A stretch of DNA of 64,000 nucleotides, taken from Mucilaginibacter straminoryzae. GTDB taxonomy: Bacteria > Bacteroidota > Bacteroidia > Sphingobacteriales > Sphingobacteriaceae. The stretch covers positions 248,001-312,000 of the forward strand of contig NZ_JALJEJ010000001.1 of the NCBI RefSeq assembly GCF_022953055.1, written 5' to 3'. Positions 1 through 8,959 of the stretch are shown here, piece after piece. Positions within the stretch are counted from its first letter, which is position 1. Each line of letters begins with the position of its first letter. The notes beneath the pieces were generated by a model, which was not told where the DNA came from, searched no databases, and worked only from the letters and a program-made list of their open reading frames with translations. Made by a program: the position numbers and the translations under genes.

Positions 1-952
1 TTAATTTAATTGGCGGATGCTCCAATCGAACAAAACTGACCTTTAATTTTCGATGTGTTAACACGTGCTTATGCGTGCCAAGTACTTCTGCTGTCTTCAC
101 TGCCTCGCCAAAGCAGTCTACAGTTTCTTTTAAGTGCAGTACTTCATACGGATTAATTTCCCCTGGTGTTTCAATCAGCGGAAGGTCGCACATATTTGCC
201 CAGATGTCATCCGCATTGCGCCTGTTCATCAGGATGTGGTGGCCATCGGTATACAAGAAGTAAGTGAAGAAGCGCTCCTTAACTTTCAGCTTTTTCAGCT
301 TTACAGGCAAACTGTTCACTTGCCGGGTGGCAAAAGCAGCACAGCCTTCCCTTACCGGGCAAGTTTTACAATCCGGGTTCTTGGGTTTGCAAAGCATGGC
401 GCCAAACTCCATCATGGCCTGGTTATGCAAACCCGGTGTTTGTTGGTTAAGCAGTTCATCTGCCAGTTGCTGAAAAACCTTCTTTCCCGGGGTAGAATTA
501 ATAGGTTCAGCAATGCCGAAGTATCGCGCCAGTACCCGGTAAACGTTACCATCTACAACTGCTTTAGCTTCGTTTGCAGAGAAAGAAGCAATGGCTGCGG
601 CGGTATATTCGCCGATGCCTTTCAGGCGGATCAAGTCTGCATGCTGCTTCGGAAATTCGCCCTGATAAAGTTCCATTACTAACCGGGCGGTTACCAGCAT
701 GTTGCGCCCGCGCGAGTAGTAGCCCAGGCCCTGCCATAGCGTAAGTATTTCATCTTCAGATGCAGCAGCAAAATCGCGCACGGTAGGAAAGCGTTCTGCA
801 AACCGGTGAAAGTAGGGTAAGCCCTGTTCTACCCGGGTTTGCTGCAGGATAATTTCAGATAGCCAGATGATATATGGGTTAGTGGTGTGGCGCCACGGGA
901 GGTCGCGTTTGTTGGCCTGGTACCACCTGATAATTTCTTCGTTAAAGTTCAT
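1..952 (-). CDS. mutY: A/G-specific adenine glycosylase MutY (3' end outside window)
   Basis: Removes adenine mispaired with 8-oxoguanine in base-excision repair. Read on the minus strand from an ATG at 950-952, 317 residues are visible and the frame stays open to base 1, so the C-terminus lies outside. An HhH-GPD glycosylase domain fills residues 1-185 with catalytic Glu33 (SEIILQQT) and Asp134 (VVDGNV). The iron-sulfur loop has Cys188-x6-Cys195-x2-Cys198-x5-Cys204. The start of the NUDIX-like 8-oxoG-recognition domain follows from about residue 225. It diverges from the HU gene. Identification is secure; the only oddity is truncation by the window edge. Confidence 0.95.
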   Translation of the reverse strand, partial: MNFNEEIIRWYQANKRDLPWRHTTNPYIIWLSEIILQQTRVEQGLPYFHRFAERFPTVRDFAAASEDEILTLWQGLGYYSRGRNMLVTARLVMELYQGEFPKQHADLIRLKGIGEYTAAAIASFSANEAKAVVDGNVYRVLARYFGIAEPINSTPGKKVFQQLADELLNQQTPGLHNQAMMEFGAMLCKPKNPDCKTCPVREGCAAFATRQVNSLPVKLKKLKVKERFFTYFLYTDGHHILMNRRNADDIWANMCDLPLIETPGEINPYEVLHLKETVDCFGEAVKTAEVLGTHKHVLTHRKLKVSFVRLEHPPIKL

Positions 953-1031
953 TGCACAAAAATACGCAATAGGCCCAAAAAGGGCGTTAGACGTTCATTT
1001 CAAGATAGATATAAAAAAATAGGGCGTTTTA

Positions 1032-1063
1032 TTTCAATGTTTGCGTTTAAACCCATACTTTTG
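1032..1063 (+). promoter_or_regulatory. Promoter of the HU gene, Bacteroidota type
   Basis: A -7 box TACTTTTG (1056-1063), followed by C, matches the Bacteroidota consensus TAnnTTTG. A TTTC at 1032-1035 stands 20 bp upstream in the place of the -33 TTTG element. Transcription would start near 1070, about 45 nt before the HU start codon. Confidence 0.55.
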
Positions 1064-1114
1064 CAACCCCAAAACAGTTAAGTAGTTATCATATAATTAA
1101 AGAAAAATAGAGGT

Positions 1115-1402
1115 ATGACTAAGGCAGAGATTATAGCTGAAATCTCATCGAAAACAGGCATTGAGAAAGTTGACGTTCAGGAAACTGTTGAGGCATTTTT
1201 CAAGGTTGTAAAAAACTCGATGGTTGACGGCGAGAACGTATATGTAAGAGGCTTCGGAAGCTTCGTAGTGAAAAAAAGAGCTAAGAAAACTGCTCGTAAC
1301 ATTTCAAAAAACACTGCCATTATTATACCAGAACATTTTGTTCCAAGCTTCAAACCCGCTAAAACCTTTATTGAAAAAGTAAAAAGCGGTAACAAGAAAT
1401 AA
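1115..1402 (+). CDS. hup: HU family DNA-binding protein
   Basis: Histone-like nucleoid protein that binds and bends DNA as a dimer. The 95 residues start with the family-typical MTKAEIIAEIS and carry the G-F-G-S-F-V turn (residues 47-52) leading into the beta-arm, then the C-terminal FKPAKTF segment. Length is the usual 90-95. It has its own strong promoter and is followed after 26 nt by the TPR gene. HU, TPR, small basic protein and rng run in one direction, and the first three may be co-transcribed because a terminator stands only before rng. Confidence 0.95.
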   Translation: MTKAEIIAEISSKTGIEKVDVQETVEAFFKVVKNSMVDGENVYVRGFGSFVVKKRAKKTARNISKNTAIIIPEHFVPSFKPAKTFIEKVKSGNKK

Positions 1403-1428
1403 GCAATCCATTTAAATTTTAAAGTATC

Positions 1429-2277
1429 ATGAATAAAAAGCAAATAGCCGTTGTAGGTGCCGTTGTGATAGTGATGGGCTATTTGTTTATGCAGCCGGTG
1501 AAAGGGCTGGTTAAGCCAAAAGAAGATAACTCTCACCAGAACGCAGTACAGCAGCAGGAAAGAAAGGTAGCGCAGATTAATATCGAAACACTTTCTGCAA
1601 CTGCAAAATCTGCCATCGGCAGTAATCTGTCTTCTAAGATAGAAGCGCTGGAAAACCAATTAAAGACAGCCCCCGAAAGCGACAAATTAAAAATCGAAGC
1701 GCAGCTGGCCAAACAGTGGGACGATGTAAACCAGGCGGCCCCGGCAGGTTATTACTATCTGCAGGTTGCGCGCAAGAAAAACGATTTTGAAAATTGGCTG
1801 AACGCCGGCAACCGCTTTAATGATGCTTATAAATTTACACAGGATACGGCTATACAGCCTGCTTATGTTACCAATGCGGTTGAGGCTTTTGAAAACGCCC
1901 GGAAATTAAAACCAGAAAACCTGGATGCGGAAACCGGTTTGGGTATTGCTTATGTAAACGGCGGCGCGCCTTCGCCTATGCAAGGGATAGGCCTGCTGTT
2001 AGACGTGGTAAAGAAAGATCCGAATAACCGTAACGCAAACTTAAACCTGGGGCAGTTTGCCATGAAATCGGGCCAGTTTGACAAAGCAGTACCACGTTTT
2101 AAAACGGTGATTGCCCAGAAGGCCGATGTAGAGCCTTATTTCTACCTGGCAGAAAGCTACAAGCAACTGGGTATGAAGAAAGAAGCCATTGCGGCTTATG
2201 AGAAATGCAAGGAATTGATGGCCGACCCGGCATTCAACCAGCGCATCGATCAATTTATTAAAGAATTAAAAGATTAA
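1429..2277 (+). CDS. Membrane-anchored tetratricopeptide repeat protein
   Basis: A 282-residue protein with one N-terminal membrane helix (about residues 6-24) and no lipobox, so most of it should project outside the inner membrane. A coiled, charged stretch (30-95) leads into TPR-type helices, clearest at about 140-280 (AVEAFENARKLKPENLDAETG; FDKAVPRFKTVIAQKADVEPYFYLAESYKQLG, quoted as separated motifs). It probably acts as a scaffold for a protein complex; no partner is evident. It lies 26 nt after HU and 23 nt before the small basic protein, suggesting one transcript. Confidence 0.8.
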   Translation: MNKKQIAVVGAVVIVMGYLFMQPVKGLVKPKEDNSHQNAVQQQERKVAQINIETLSATAKSAIGSNLSSKIEALENQLKTAPESDKLKIEAQLAKQWDDVNQAAPAGYYYLQVARKKNDFENWLNAGNRFNDAYKFTQDTAIQPAYVTNAVEAFENARKLKPENLDAETGLGIAYVNGGAPSPMQGIGLLLDVVKKDPNNRNANLNLGQFAMKSGQFDKAVPRFKTVIAQKADVEPYFYLAESYKQLGMKKEAIAAYEKCKELMADPAFNQRIDQFIKELKD

Positions 2278-2300
2278 TTAACCATAAAAAGAAATAAACT

Positions 2301-2390
2301 ATGCCAAGCGGTAAAAAACGTAAGCGCCATAAAATGGCTACCCACAAACGTAAAAAACGTTTAAGAAAAAACAGACATAAAAAGAAATAA
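2301..2390 (+). CDS. AURKAIP1/COX24-type small basic protein (mS38-like)
   Basis: A 29-residue protein, 18 of whose residues are Lys, Arg or His, running from MPSGKKRKRHKM to NRHKKK. The motif KRKRHKM-x-THKRKKR-x-R resembles the AURKAIP1/COX24 domain, whose mitochondrial member mS38 sits on the small ribosomal subunit. A ribosome-associated role in bacteria is therefore plausible but inferred. It is too short for most gene callers. It lies 23 nt after the TPR gene and is followed at 2406 by a strong terminator, so it closes the transcript. Confidence 0.75.
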   Translation: MPSGKKRKRHKMATHKRKKRLRKNRHKKK

Positions 2391-2405
2391 GCTATATTAG
2401 CTTGA

Positions 2406-2440
2406 TTGCCTGCTTTTTAAGCAGGCAAATTTATGTTTTT
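2406..2440 (+). terminator. Rho-independent terminator after the small basic protein
   Basis: A perfect 10-bp stem (2406-2415 with 2419-2428) closes a 3-nt T loop and is followed by a T-rich tail. It ends the HU-TPR-small protein transcript before rng. Confidence 0.85.
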
Positions 2441-2449
2441 GTTTTACGT

Positions 2450-2470
2450 ATGCGGTTAGTATAACCGCAT
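2450..2470 (+). promoter_or_regulatory. Inverted repeat upstream of rng
   Basis: Perfect 8-bp arms ATGCGGTT (2450-2457) and AACCGCAT (2463-2470) around a 5-nt loop end 18 nt before the rng start codon. It could be an operator or a 5' leader hairpin. RNase E-family mRNAs are often autoregulated through leader structures, but that is only an analogy here. Confidence 0.4.
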
Positions 2471-2488
2471 CTAAATATGGAGTAGCAG

Positions 2489-4039
2489 TTGGTAAAAGAA
2501 TTAATTATCGATTCGACCCCTAACGGGGCTACTATTGCCTTATTACAGGATAAACAACTCGTAGAACTTCATAAAGAGCAAATCACTAACAATTATACCG
2601 TCGGTGATATTTACCTGGGCCGGATTAAAAAGATCATGCCCGGGCTGAATGCTGCTTTTGTGGATGTTGGCTATGAGAAGGATGCTTTTTTGCATTACCT
2701 GGATCTGGGGCCACAGGTTCAAAGCCTGCTAAAGCTTGCCAAACAGGTACGCGGAGGCAGCTACCAGGCCAAACTGCTGGATAATTTTAAACTCGAGGCC
2801 GATATCAGCAAATCCGGAAAGATATCAGAAGTACTGGCTAAAAACCAGCTGATACCTGTACAGATTGCAAAAGAGCCCATTTCTACCAAAGGACCGCGCC
2901 TAAGCTCTGATCTTTCTATTGCCGGCCGCTACGTGGTACTGGTACCTTTCTCCGAAACTATTTCTATCTCTAAAAAGATAAAGAGTAATACGGAGCGTAC
3001 GCGTTTGCGCAAAATAATAGAAAGCATCAAGCCGAAGCATTTCGGTGTGATCATTCGTACGGTTTCTGAAGGTAAAGGTGTAGTGGAAATGCAGAAAGAT
3101 CTGCTGGATCTGGTGTCTAAATGGGAAAGCTTTATTACAAGGCTTCCTGCTACCGAACCGTCTAAAAAGGTACTGGGCGAGATTGACCGCACTTCTACAT
3201 TGCTGCGCGACATCCTGAACCCTGATTTTCAGCACATTTATGTGAACGATAACTCGATTTTTGAGGAAGTGCGTTCTTATGTGCATGAAATATCGCCAGA
3301 CCTGGAAAGTATCGTCCGGTTGCATAAGCATAAGGACCCTATTTTTGAGCATCACGGCATCGAGAAACAAATTAAATCAGCATTCGGAAAAACGGTAAAC
3401 CTGGCCGGCGGCGCCTACCTGGTAATTGAGCATACGGAAGCTTTGCACGTTATAGACGTAAACAGCGGTAACCGTACAGCCAACAAAGAGAACCAGGAAG
3501 AAAACGCCTTACAGGTAAACAAAGAAGCGGCACGCGAAATTGCCCGCCAGTTACGCTTACGTGATATGGGCGGTATTGTGGTGATCGATTTTATCGACAT
3601 GCACAAACCGGTTAACCGTAAGGAGTTGTTTGACTACCTGCGTGGCGAAATGGCTCATGACCGTGCCAAGCATACCATCCTTCCGCCGAGTAAATTCGGA
3701 CTGGTACAGATCACCCGGCAACGTGTTCGGCCGGAGATGAATATTGTTACCTCTGAAGTTTGTCCTACCTGTCATGGTACAGGAGTAATACGGCCTAGTA
3801 TTTTACTGCTCGACGATATTGAAAATAATTTCAATTACATTTTGGTTGAGCAGAATGAAAAGAACATCACCTTATGTGTGCATCCTTACATTGAAGCATA
3901 CATAAAGAAAGGAATTGTAACGCGCCAGTGGAAATGGTACTTTAAGTACGGCCAGTGGATAAAGGTTAAAAGTAACCCAAGTTACCAGATTACAGAGTTT
4001 AGGTTCTTCTCGTCCAAAGACGAAGAAATTAAACTTTAA
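2489..4039 (+). CDS. rng: Ribonuclease G/E family endoribonuclease
   Basis: Endonuclease for rRNA maturation and mRNA decay. The 516-residue protein has an S1-like RNA-binding region (about 36-135) and a DNase I-like catalytic core with metal ligands Asp323 (HVIDVNSGN) and Asp367 (VVIDFIDM). The zinc link CPTCHGTG (Cys425, Cys428) joins protomers in the family. Length fits RNase G rather than RNase E, whose long C-terminal scaffold is absent. The start is TTG at 2489: no in-frame ATG precedes it, a GGAG lies 7 nt upstream, and the family-typical VKELIIDSTP follows at once. Its own terminator follows. Confidence 0.93.
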   Translation: MVKELIIDSTPNGATIALLQDKQLVELHKEQITNNYTVGDIYLGRIKKIMPGLNAAFVDVGYEKDAFLHYLDLGPQVQSLLKLAKQVRGGSYQAKLLDNFKLEADISKSGKISEVLAKNQLIPVQIAKEPISTKGPRLSSDLSIAGRYVVLVPFSETISISKKIKSNTERTRLRKIIESIKPKHFGVIIRTVSEGKGVVEMQKDLLDLVSKWESFITRLPATEPSKKVLGEIDRTSTLLRDILNPDFQHIYVNDNSIFEEVRSYVHEISPDLESIVRLHKHKDPIFEHHGIEKQIKSAFGKTVNLAGGAYLVIEHTEALHVIDVNSGNRTANKENQEENALQVNKEAAREIARQLRLRDMGGIVVIDFIDMHKPVNRKELFDYLRGEMAHDRAKHTILPPSKFGLVQITRQRVRPEMNIVTSEVCPTCHGTGVIRPSILLLDDIENNFNYILVEQNEKNITLCVHPYIEAYIKKGIVTRQWKWYFKYGQWIKVKSNPSYQITEFRFFSSKDEEIKL

Positions 4040-4059
4040 CCTGCAGGTTTGCAGTTACA

Positions 4060-4096
4060 ACAAAGGCTTCCGGTAAAAAGGAAGCCTTTGTTTTTT
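4060..4096 (+). terminator. Rho-independent terminator after rng
   Basis: A perfect 12-bp stem (4060-4071 with 4080-4091) and an 8-nt loop are followed by a run of six T on the plus strand. No T run follows on the minus strand, so it serves rng and not the convergent DUF4199 gene. Confidence 0.9.
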
Positions 4097-4111
4097 AATA
4101 AGGTTCAATTA

Positions 4112-4651
4112 TTAAGCGGTTGCTAAAGTGTTGTTTCGCTGCTTCCTTTTCAGAATCAGGGCGGCAATCAGGCTTACTAACAAAGCAACGGGTACAATCT
4201 CTGCATAGGTGAACAAAACCACCCACACAGGCGATTTATACATCTCTTTCATCTGGTTGATCTGCGCTATCCCTGCTTTGATCTCCGCAGCGCTGGCTCC
4301 TTTAGCGCGCATACGTTCAATGCTATGGGCGGCGTAACGGTCCATAAAGTCTGGCAAGAATACATAGTAGCTGATCATCCATGCAATCACATACATGGTT
4401 GATGCAATAAGCGAGATCAGCAAGCCAATTTGCAGTGCCTTGCCGAACGATATAAAGCCACTGTTATAGTTATCGCGGTAATTCTTCACACCGACAAATA
4501 CCAGTGACAGGCCTACCAACATGGCGGTATAGCCCAGCAGCATGCTACCCTCAAAGTTTTTGTGCGTATAGCAGTAGCCAACAAAGCCGATCATCCAGAG
4601 AGAAAGGATGATCCCTGAAATTAGTCCGGAAACAAGTACAGTTCTTTTCAT
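4112..4651 (-). CDS. DUF4199 domain membrane protein
   Basis: A 179-residue integral membrane protein with about four membrane helices (roughly 6-28, 37-55, 70-95, 143-167). Between helices 3 and 4 is a charged loop with Met- and Lys-rich helices. The pattern, including the central GFISFGKALQIG motif, is that of DUF4199, common in Bacteroidota and of unknown function. It lies 114 nt downstream of the LuxR-type regulator on the same strand, so the two may be co-transcribed. Confidence 0.8.
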   Translation of the reverse strand: MKRTVLVSGLISGIILSLWMIGFVGYCYTHKNFEGSMLLGYTAMLVGLSLVFVGVKNYRDNYNSGFISFGKALQIGLLISLIASTMYVIAWMISYYVFLPDFMDRYAAHSIERMRAKGASAAEIKAGIAQINQMKEMYKSPVWVVLFTYAEIVPVALLVSLIAALILKRKQRNNTLATA

Positions 4652-4765
4652 GATGTTATCATTTTAGGTTAGGAGTGATATGATTCAAAATTGAGATAAA
4701 CTGCTCTTTTTACCGTCATACTTTAGGGTGATTTGCAATATTGCTGTGCCAATCACACTTTAGTA

Positions 4766-5230
4766 TCAGGGCAATAGCTTCAATCGCTTCGCTTTTTCTA
4801 TTGCCTGAGTTCGTCGCTTTACATCTAACTTACCGAATAAATTAGAAGAGTGCGTTTTTACGGTATTCAGCGAAACAAACAGCCGGTCTGCTATTTGCTG
4901 ATTGCTTAAACCCGAGGCCATCAGTTGCAGCACCTCCAGTTCGCGCCTGCTGATACCCAACTCGTTCATCATAGCTTCGTTAAGGATAAATTCGGTATCG
5001 CGAACAATCACTTGCTTCTCTATCACTACCGTTTTGGGTTTGCTCAGCCTGGTGGCCAGCCATATCCCCAGGCTGGTAAAGATAACGGCGATGATACCGG
5101 CATAGATCTCAAACAGATTATCCACTATGATGAACTGCCACTCTATCCATTTGAGCAAGATCAGTATCAGGGCCAGGGAAATGCCGTACAGTATTATTCC
5201 TTTATACTTTGCCGGGAAATTAAAGGTCAT
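4766..5230 (-). CDS. Membrane-tethered LuxR-type transcriptional regulator
   Basis: 154 residues. The N-terminal third has two hydrophobic helices (about 10-27 and 37-60). The C-terminal 65 residues are a LuxR/GerE helix-turn-helix (SRRELEVLQLMASGLSNQQ, then VSLNTVKTHSSNLFGKL). No receiver domain is present, so this is a one-component, membrane-bound design rather than a two-component response regulator. Its target is unknown; the downstream DUF4199 gene is a natural candidate. The HTH is unmistakable. Confidence 0.88.
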   Translation of the reverse strand: MTFNFPAKYKGIILYGISLALILILLKWIEWQFIIVDNLFEIYAGIIAVIFTSLGIWLATRLSKPKTVVIEKQVIVRDTEFILNEAMMNELGISRRELEVLQLMASGLSNQQIADRLFVSLNTVKTHSSNLFGKLDVKRRTQAIEKAKRLKLLP

Positions 5231-5336
5231 GGTTTGTAATGATAGTTAAAAATAGTAAAGAGGAGCGATATTCTTTTTGCTCAGTTGTTCCGGCTGTACG
5301 ATTGTTACGATAAGCAAAGAGCAACGGCCTGTAAAC

Positions 5337-5370
5337 AAAAAAGGGTAAGAGCTGGTGGCGCTTACCCTTT
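5337..5370 (-). terminator. Rho-independent terminator after the DUF6515 gene
   Basis: On the minus strand a perfect 10-bp stem (5370-5361 with 5349-5340) and an 11-nt loop are followed by a T run (A run at 5337-5342 on the plus strand). Confidence 0.85.
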
Positions 5371-5406
5371 CACACTTTTAAGGGAGTCTTAACTATCTAA
5401 TAAGAA

Positions 5407-6399
5407 TTAATTCTGATTGCCGATATCAACCACGCGGTAAACTTTTTGGCCGTATTGGTCGCGTTCTTCGTGGTAATATATTCCGGCCGGATCAACATAG
5501 TATTTCTCTCCGTTGATCTTTACCTTCCGGCAGTCCGGAGGTAAGGCCTGTACCACTTCGCCCGGTTGGATCACGTCGTCCTGTTGCATTTGCTGGCCCT
5601 GATCCTGGTAAACATCATCGTTCTGGTTTAGGCCGTTAGGTGTGGTCAGCTGCCCGTCTTTACCCACAATCTGGTAAACTACTTCGCCGTTATCATTGGT
5701 AACCGGCATATAATAAACGCCGTTCAACTCATAGTACTGGTTGCCGTCAATCACAATAGATTGCGCACCTGAAGGTAAAGTAGAAATTTCTGCACCAATC
5801 GGCGGTTCAACTACGGTGTACTGGTTATTATCATAATTATAGAAGTAACCGTCACTGTAGAAGTACTGGTACTGGCCGTAATAGAATGGGATATAGCCAT
5901 ATGGTAATACACCGATGCTGAAGCCTAAGCGTGGAGCATAATAGCGTCCGTAAAAGCCGCCATGGTAGTAAAAGCCACCTCTCCATGGAGTATAGAACCT
6001 GCCACCAATATAACCTCTGTAGCCCGGACGGTAAGCATATCCGCCGTATGGACGGTAATAACCGCCACGATAACCTGGTCTGTAATAGCCGCCACGGAAA
6101 CCATAGTTGCCACGCGGAGCTACAGCTACACCGCCTCTGTAACCAAAATTACTGCGTGGCGCAAAACCGCCCGGCCTTGGCATGCTCATAGAGCCACGGC
6201 TGCCGCCACGAAATCCACCGCCGCCATTGAAACCTCCGCGGAAGCCACCTCCGAATGAACCACCCCCATGAAAGCCTCCGCCACCGTGGAAACCACCACC
6301 GCCACCGCCTCTGCGTTGGGCATCTGCGGCAGTAGTTGCAAACAAGCTTAACAACCCGCCTACAACCACAACTGTTAATAACTGATATATACGTTTCAT
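5407..6399 (-). CDS. Secreted Gly/Tyr/Arg-rich DUF6515 family protein
   Basis: 330 residues with a Sec signal peptide (1-27, ending TAADAQ). A low-complexity stretch follows (about 29-160) rich in Gly, Arg and Tyr (GGFHGG, YRPGYRGG). The C-terminal half (about 170-330) carries two or three short repeats of the type G-x-Q-YY-x-x-x-G-x-YY, ending GEKYYVDPAGIYYHEE, as in DUF6515. The function is unknown; an envelope or matrix role is guessed from composition. It is monocistronic with its own terminator. Confidence 0.75.
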   Translation of the reverse strand: MKRIYQLLTVVVVGGLLSLFATTAADAQRRGGGGGGFHGGGGFHGGGSFGGGFRGGFNGGGGFRGGSRGSMSMPRPGGFAPRSNFGYRGGVAVAPRGNYGFRGGYYRPGYRGGYYRPYGGYAYRPGYRGYIGGRFYTPWRGGFYYHGGFYGRYYAPRLGFSIGVLPYGYIPFYYGQYQYFYSDGYFYNYDNNQYTVVEPPIGAEISTLPSGAQSIVIDGNQYYELNGVYYMPVTNDNGEVVYQIVGKDGQLTTPNGLNQNDDVYQDQGQQMQQDDVIQPGEVVQALPPDCRKVKINGEKYYVDPAGIYYHEERDQYGQKVYRVVDIGNQN

Positions 6400-6804
6400 A
6401 ATCTTTTTTCCTGTCAGCCTTGTTTGCTGATGCTTTAGTATGACTTTGACATAATTAAAAAGTTTAATTATGTATTAAGTTTTCCTGAAGCAATTATAAT
6501 GCTAAATTATAACGTCTTTTTAAACCTGTTGTTATCTGCTGGTTCTTCAGCACGAGGTTGGTTATAATGCGATAAATAATCAAAAAATTAATGCTTGCTG
6601 AAGCCCGTAATTATTGTCTATAAATTTTGATAAAAAATAGTTAAAATTACCATCTTGTTAATAAATGTCAATTCAACATGTTTGGATGAATTATTCATCC
6701 CGCATGTCTTAATGCTTTGTTTTTAACGTTCGGCATTGGGGGGAAAGAAACTTGACAGCTACAAGTAAACCGCCAATCAGATAAAATTATAGAAGATACC
6801 TACT
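6400..6804. other. AT-rich divergent intergenic region, 405 bp
   Basis: Separates the divergent DUF6515 and GH51 genes. It is markedly AT-rich and has no open frame that looks coding. It must hold both promoters, but I could not pick a convincing TAnnTTTG box for either. No repeat or hairpin stands out. Confidence 0.5.
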
Positions 6805-8802
6805 ATGACATTCCAAAAGCTTCTTCGTAAGGGGATTACCACCTGTACCATAGCCCTGGCTTCAGCAGGCCTGGCCAGCGCTCAAAAAACTGTTAAAATT
6901 TCTGTACTCGATAATAAACCGGGGGCGCATATCTCACCGTCGATGTGGGGTGTCTTTTTTGAAGATATCAATTTTGCGGCCGATGGCGGGCTTTATGCAG
7001 AATTGGTAAAGAACCGGTCTTTTGAATTTCCCATGCCAATGATGGGTTGGGATGAAAAAGAACTGAACGGTGCAGATGCCTCTTTACTGGTGGTTAACCG
7101 TAGCCTTGCCAACACCAGTAATCCCCGGTATGCGGTAGTAACCATGAAGAAAAATGAAGGAGCTTTCGTTTTAACAAACGAAGGGTTCAGGGGGATGGGG
7201 TTGACCAAAGACGAGTCTTATAACTTCTCGATAATGGCGCACGCGGTAGAGGGCGATGTTAAAATAAAGGTGCAGGCTGTTAACGAAAAGAACGAACCGA
7301 TTGGCGAAGCAAGCCTGGACGCCGTAAAAGGCGGCTGGAATACTTACAGAACCAGTTTTAAATGCACCGCTACTGCAGCCAAAGGAAAGCTGAACGTTAT
7401 TTTTGAGGGAAAGGGTGTGGTGGAAATAGACATGTTATCGCTGTTTCCGCAGCATACCTGGAAACAACGGCCTAATGGGTTACGTGCAGACCTGGTGCAG
7501 AAACTGGCAGACCTTCATCCGGGTTTTGTGCGGTTCCCCGGCGGATGTATCGTAGAGGGCCGAGAGTTGGCCAATCGTTATCAATGGAAGAAAACAGTTG
7601 GTGATATTGCCGAACGGCAGCTGATCATGAACCGGTGGAACGTTGAGTTCAGTTATCGTAATGCTCCGGATTATTACCAATCTTTCGGTCTCGGATTTTT
7701 TGAATATTTTCAGTTGTGTGAGGATATTGGCGCGACAGCGCTCCCGATATTAAACTGCGGGATGGCCTGCCAGTATAACAGCGCAGAAGTGGCCTCGCTT
7801 AACCAGACAGACGAGTACATCCAAGACGCATTGGACCTGGTTGAGTTTGCGAACGGTAGCACCAGTACCAAATGGGGCGGACTTAGGGCATCGCTCGGGC
7901 ATCCTGCACCCTTTAACCTGAAAATGGTTGGTATAGGGAACGAACAGTGGGGCGAGCAATACCTGGAGCGCTATAAGTTGTTTGCTGCCGCGATGAAGCA
8001 AAAACATCCCGAAATTAAACTGGTAGCCAGTGCAGGCCCGGGTCCGGACGGTGATCAGTTTGATTACCTGACCAAAGTAATGCGGCAGGAAAAAGCAAAC
8101 CTGATCGACGAACATTACTACCGCTCGCCAAAGTGGTTCCTGAATAATGCTGCGAGATACGATAATTACGACCGCAAGGTATCTAAAGTATTTGCAGGTG
8201 AATATGCCGCACATATCATGGATGAAGACCAGAAAGATACCCACGCAGAAAGCCACAACACCTGGTGGGCGGCGCTTTCAGAAGCGGCGTTTATGACCGG
8301 TTTAGAGCGTAACGCAGATATGGTTCAGTTGGCGTCCTACGCGCCTTTGCTGGCGCATGTAGATGCATGGCAATGGCGCCCGGACCTGATCTGGTTTAAC
8401 AACCTTCAATCCGTAGCTACACCCAATTATTATGTACAGCAATTGTTTTCTACAAATAAGGGTACCCGGGTTATACCGGCGCTTGCAGATGGTAAAGTAC
8501 TTGCCGGACAGGACAGCCTGTATTGCAGCGCTACGGTAGATAGTGTTAACAATAGGATAATTATTAAACTGATCAATGCTGCTGAACAGTCAAAGCAGAT
8601 CAGTTTTGATATGACAGGTAAAAAGAGCGCATTTAAACAAGCCACCTGGACGAAAATTGCGACCATGAACAAGCTTGCATTTAACAGTATCGATAACCCC
8701 GATGTGGTAAAGCCGGTAAGCCAGAAAATGAAGTGGAGTAATAAGCAAACCGTTACGATAGAGCCGTTATCTGCCAATGTATTTGTGTTGCCCTACCGAT
8801 AA
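6805..8802 (+). CDS. Secreted GH51 alpha-L-arabinofuranosidase
   Basis: Releases terminal arabinofuranose from arabinan or arabinoxylan side chains, probably in the periplasm. It has 665 residues with a signal peptide (1-26, ending LASAQ). A beta-rich, carbohydrate-binding-like insert occupies about 85-215, and the TIM-barrel catalytic domain about 220-560. Glu380 (GIGNEQWG) fits the acid/base and Glu466 (VFAGEYAAH) the nucleophile of GH51. A beta-sandwich closes the protein. It is monocistronic here; GH43 and GH5-like genes on the far side of the eCIS cluster share its theme. Confidence 0.93.
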   Translation: MTFQKLLRKGITTCTIALASAGLASAQKTVKISVLDNKPGAHISPSMWGVFFEDINFAADGGLYAELVKNRSFEFPMPMMGWDEKELNGADASLLVVNRSLANTSNPRYAVVTMKKNEGAFVLTNEGFRGMGLTKDESYNFSIMAHAVEGDVKIKVQAVNEKNEPIGEASLDAVKGGWNTYRTSFKCTATAAKGKLNVIFEGKGVVEIDMLSLFPQHTWKQRPNGLRADLVQKLADLHPGFVRFPGGCIVEGRELANRYQWKKTVGDIAERQLIMNRWNVEFSYRNAPDYYQSFGLGFFEYFQLCEDIGATALPILNCGMACQYNSAEVASLNQTDEYIQDALDLVEFANGSTSTKWGGLRASLGHPAPFNLKMVGIGNEQWGEQYLERYKLFAAAMKQKHPEIKLVASAGPGPDGDQFDYLTKVMRQEKANLIDEHYYRSPKWFLNNAARYDNYDRKVSKVFAGEYAAHIMDEDQKDTHAESHNTWWAALSEAAFMTGLERNADMVQLASYAPLLAHVDAWQWRPDLIWFNNLQSVATPNYYVQQLFSTNKGTRVIPALADGKVLAGQDSLYCSATVDSVNNRIIIKLINAAEQSKQISFDMTGKKSAFKQATWTKIATMNKLAFNSIDNPDVVKPVSQKMKWSNKQTVTIEPLSANVFVLPYR

Positions 8803-8865
8803 GGCCGAAAAGCAACACAAATAAGATCAGGAGCTGTAACCGTCTTTTTGAGTAATGATAAAAGT

Positions 8866-8903
8866 TAAGCCCCTCTGGTTATCAACCAAAGGGGCTTACT
8901 ATT
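8866..8903. terminator. Hairpin terminator between convergent GH51 and OmpA genes
   Basis: The stem 8866-8880 with 8884-8898 has one mismatch and a short loop. A T-rich stretch follows on the plus strand (TATTTTA). It may serve both converging genes. Confidence 0.65.
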
Positions 8904-8959
8904 TTACGGATAAGTTGATGATGTCAGCTCAATCACCGCATTGTGTTCTAATTTAAAGA

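Noticed and set aside
134..682. Open frame of 182 codons on the plus strand
   Set aside because: It lies antisense to mutY, whose catalytic and iron-sulfur motifs prove the minus-strand frame.
1177..1659. Open frame of 160 codons on the minus strand
   Set aside because: It runs antisense across HU and the TPR gene and has a composition unlike real proteins.
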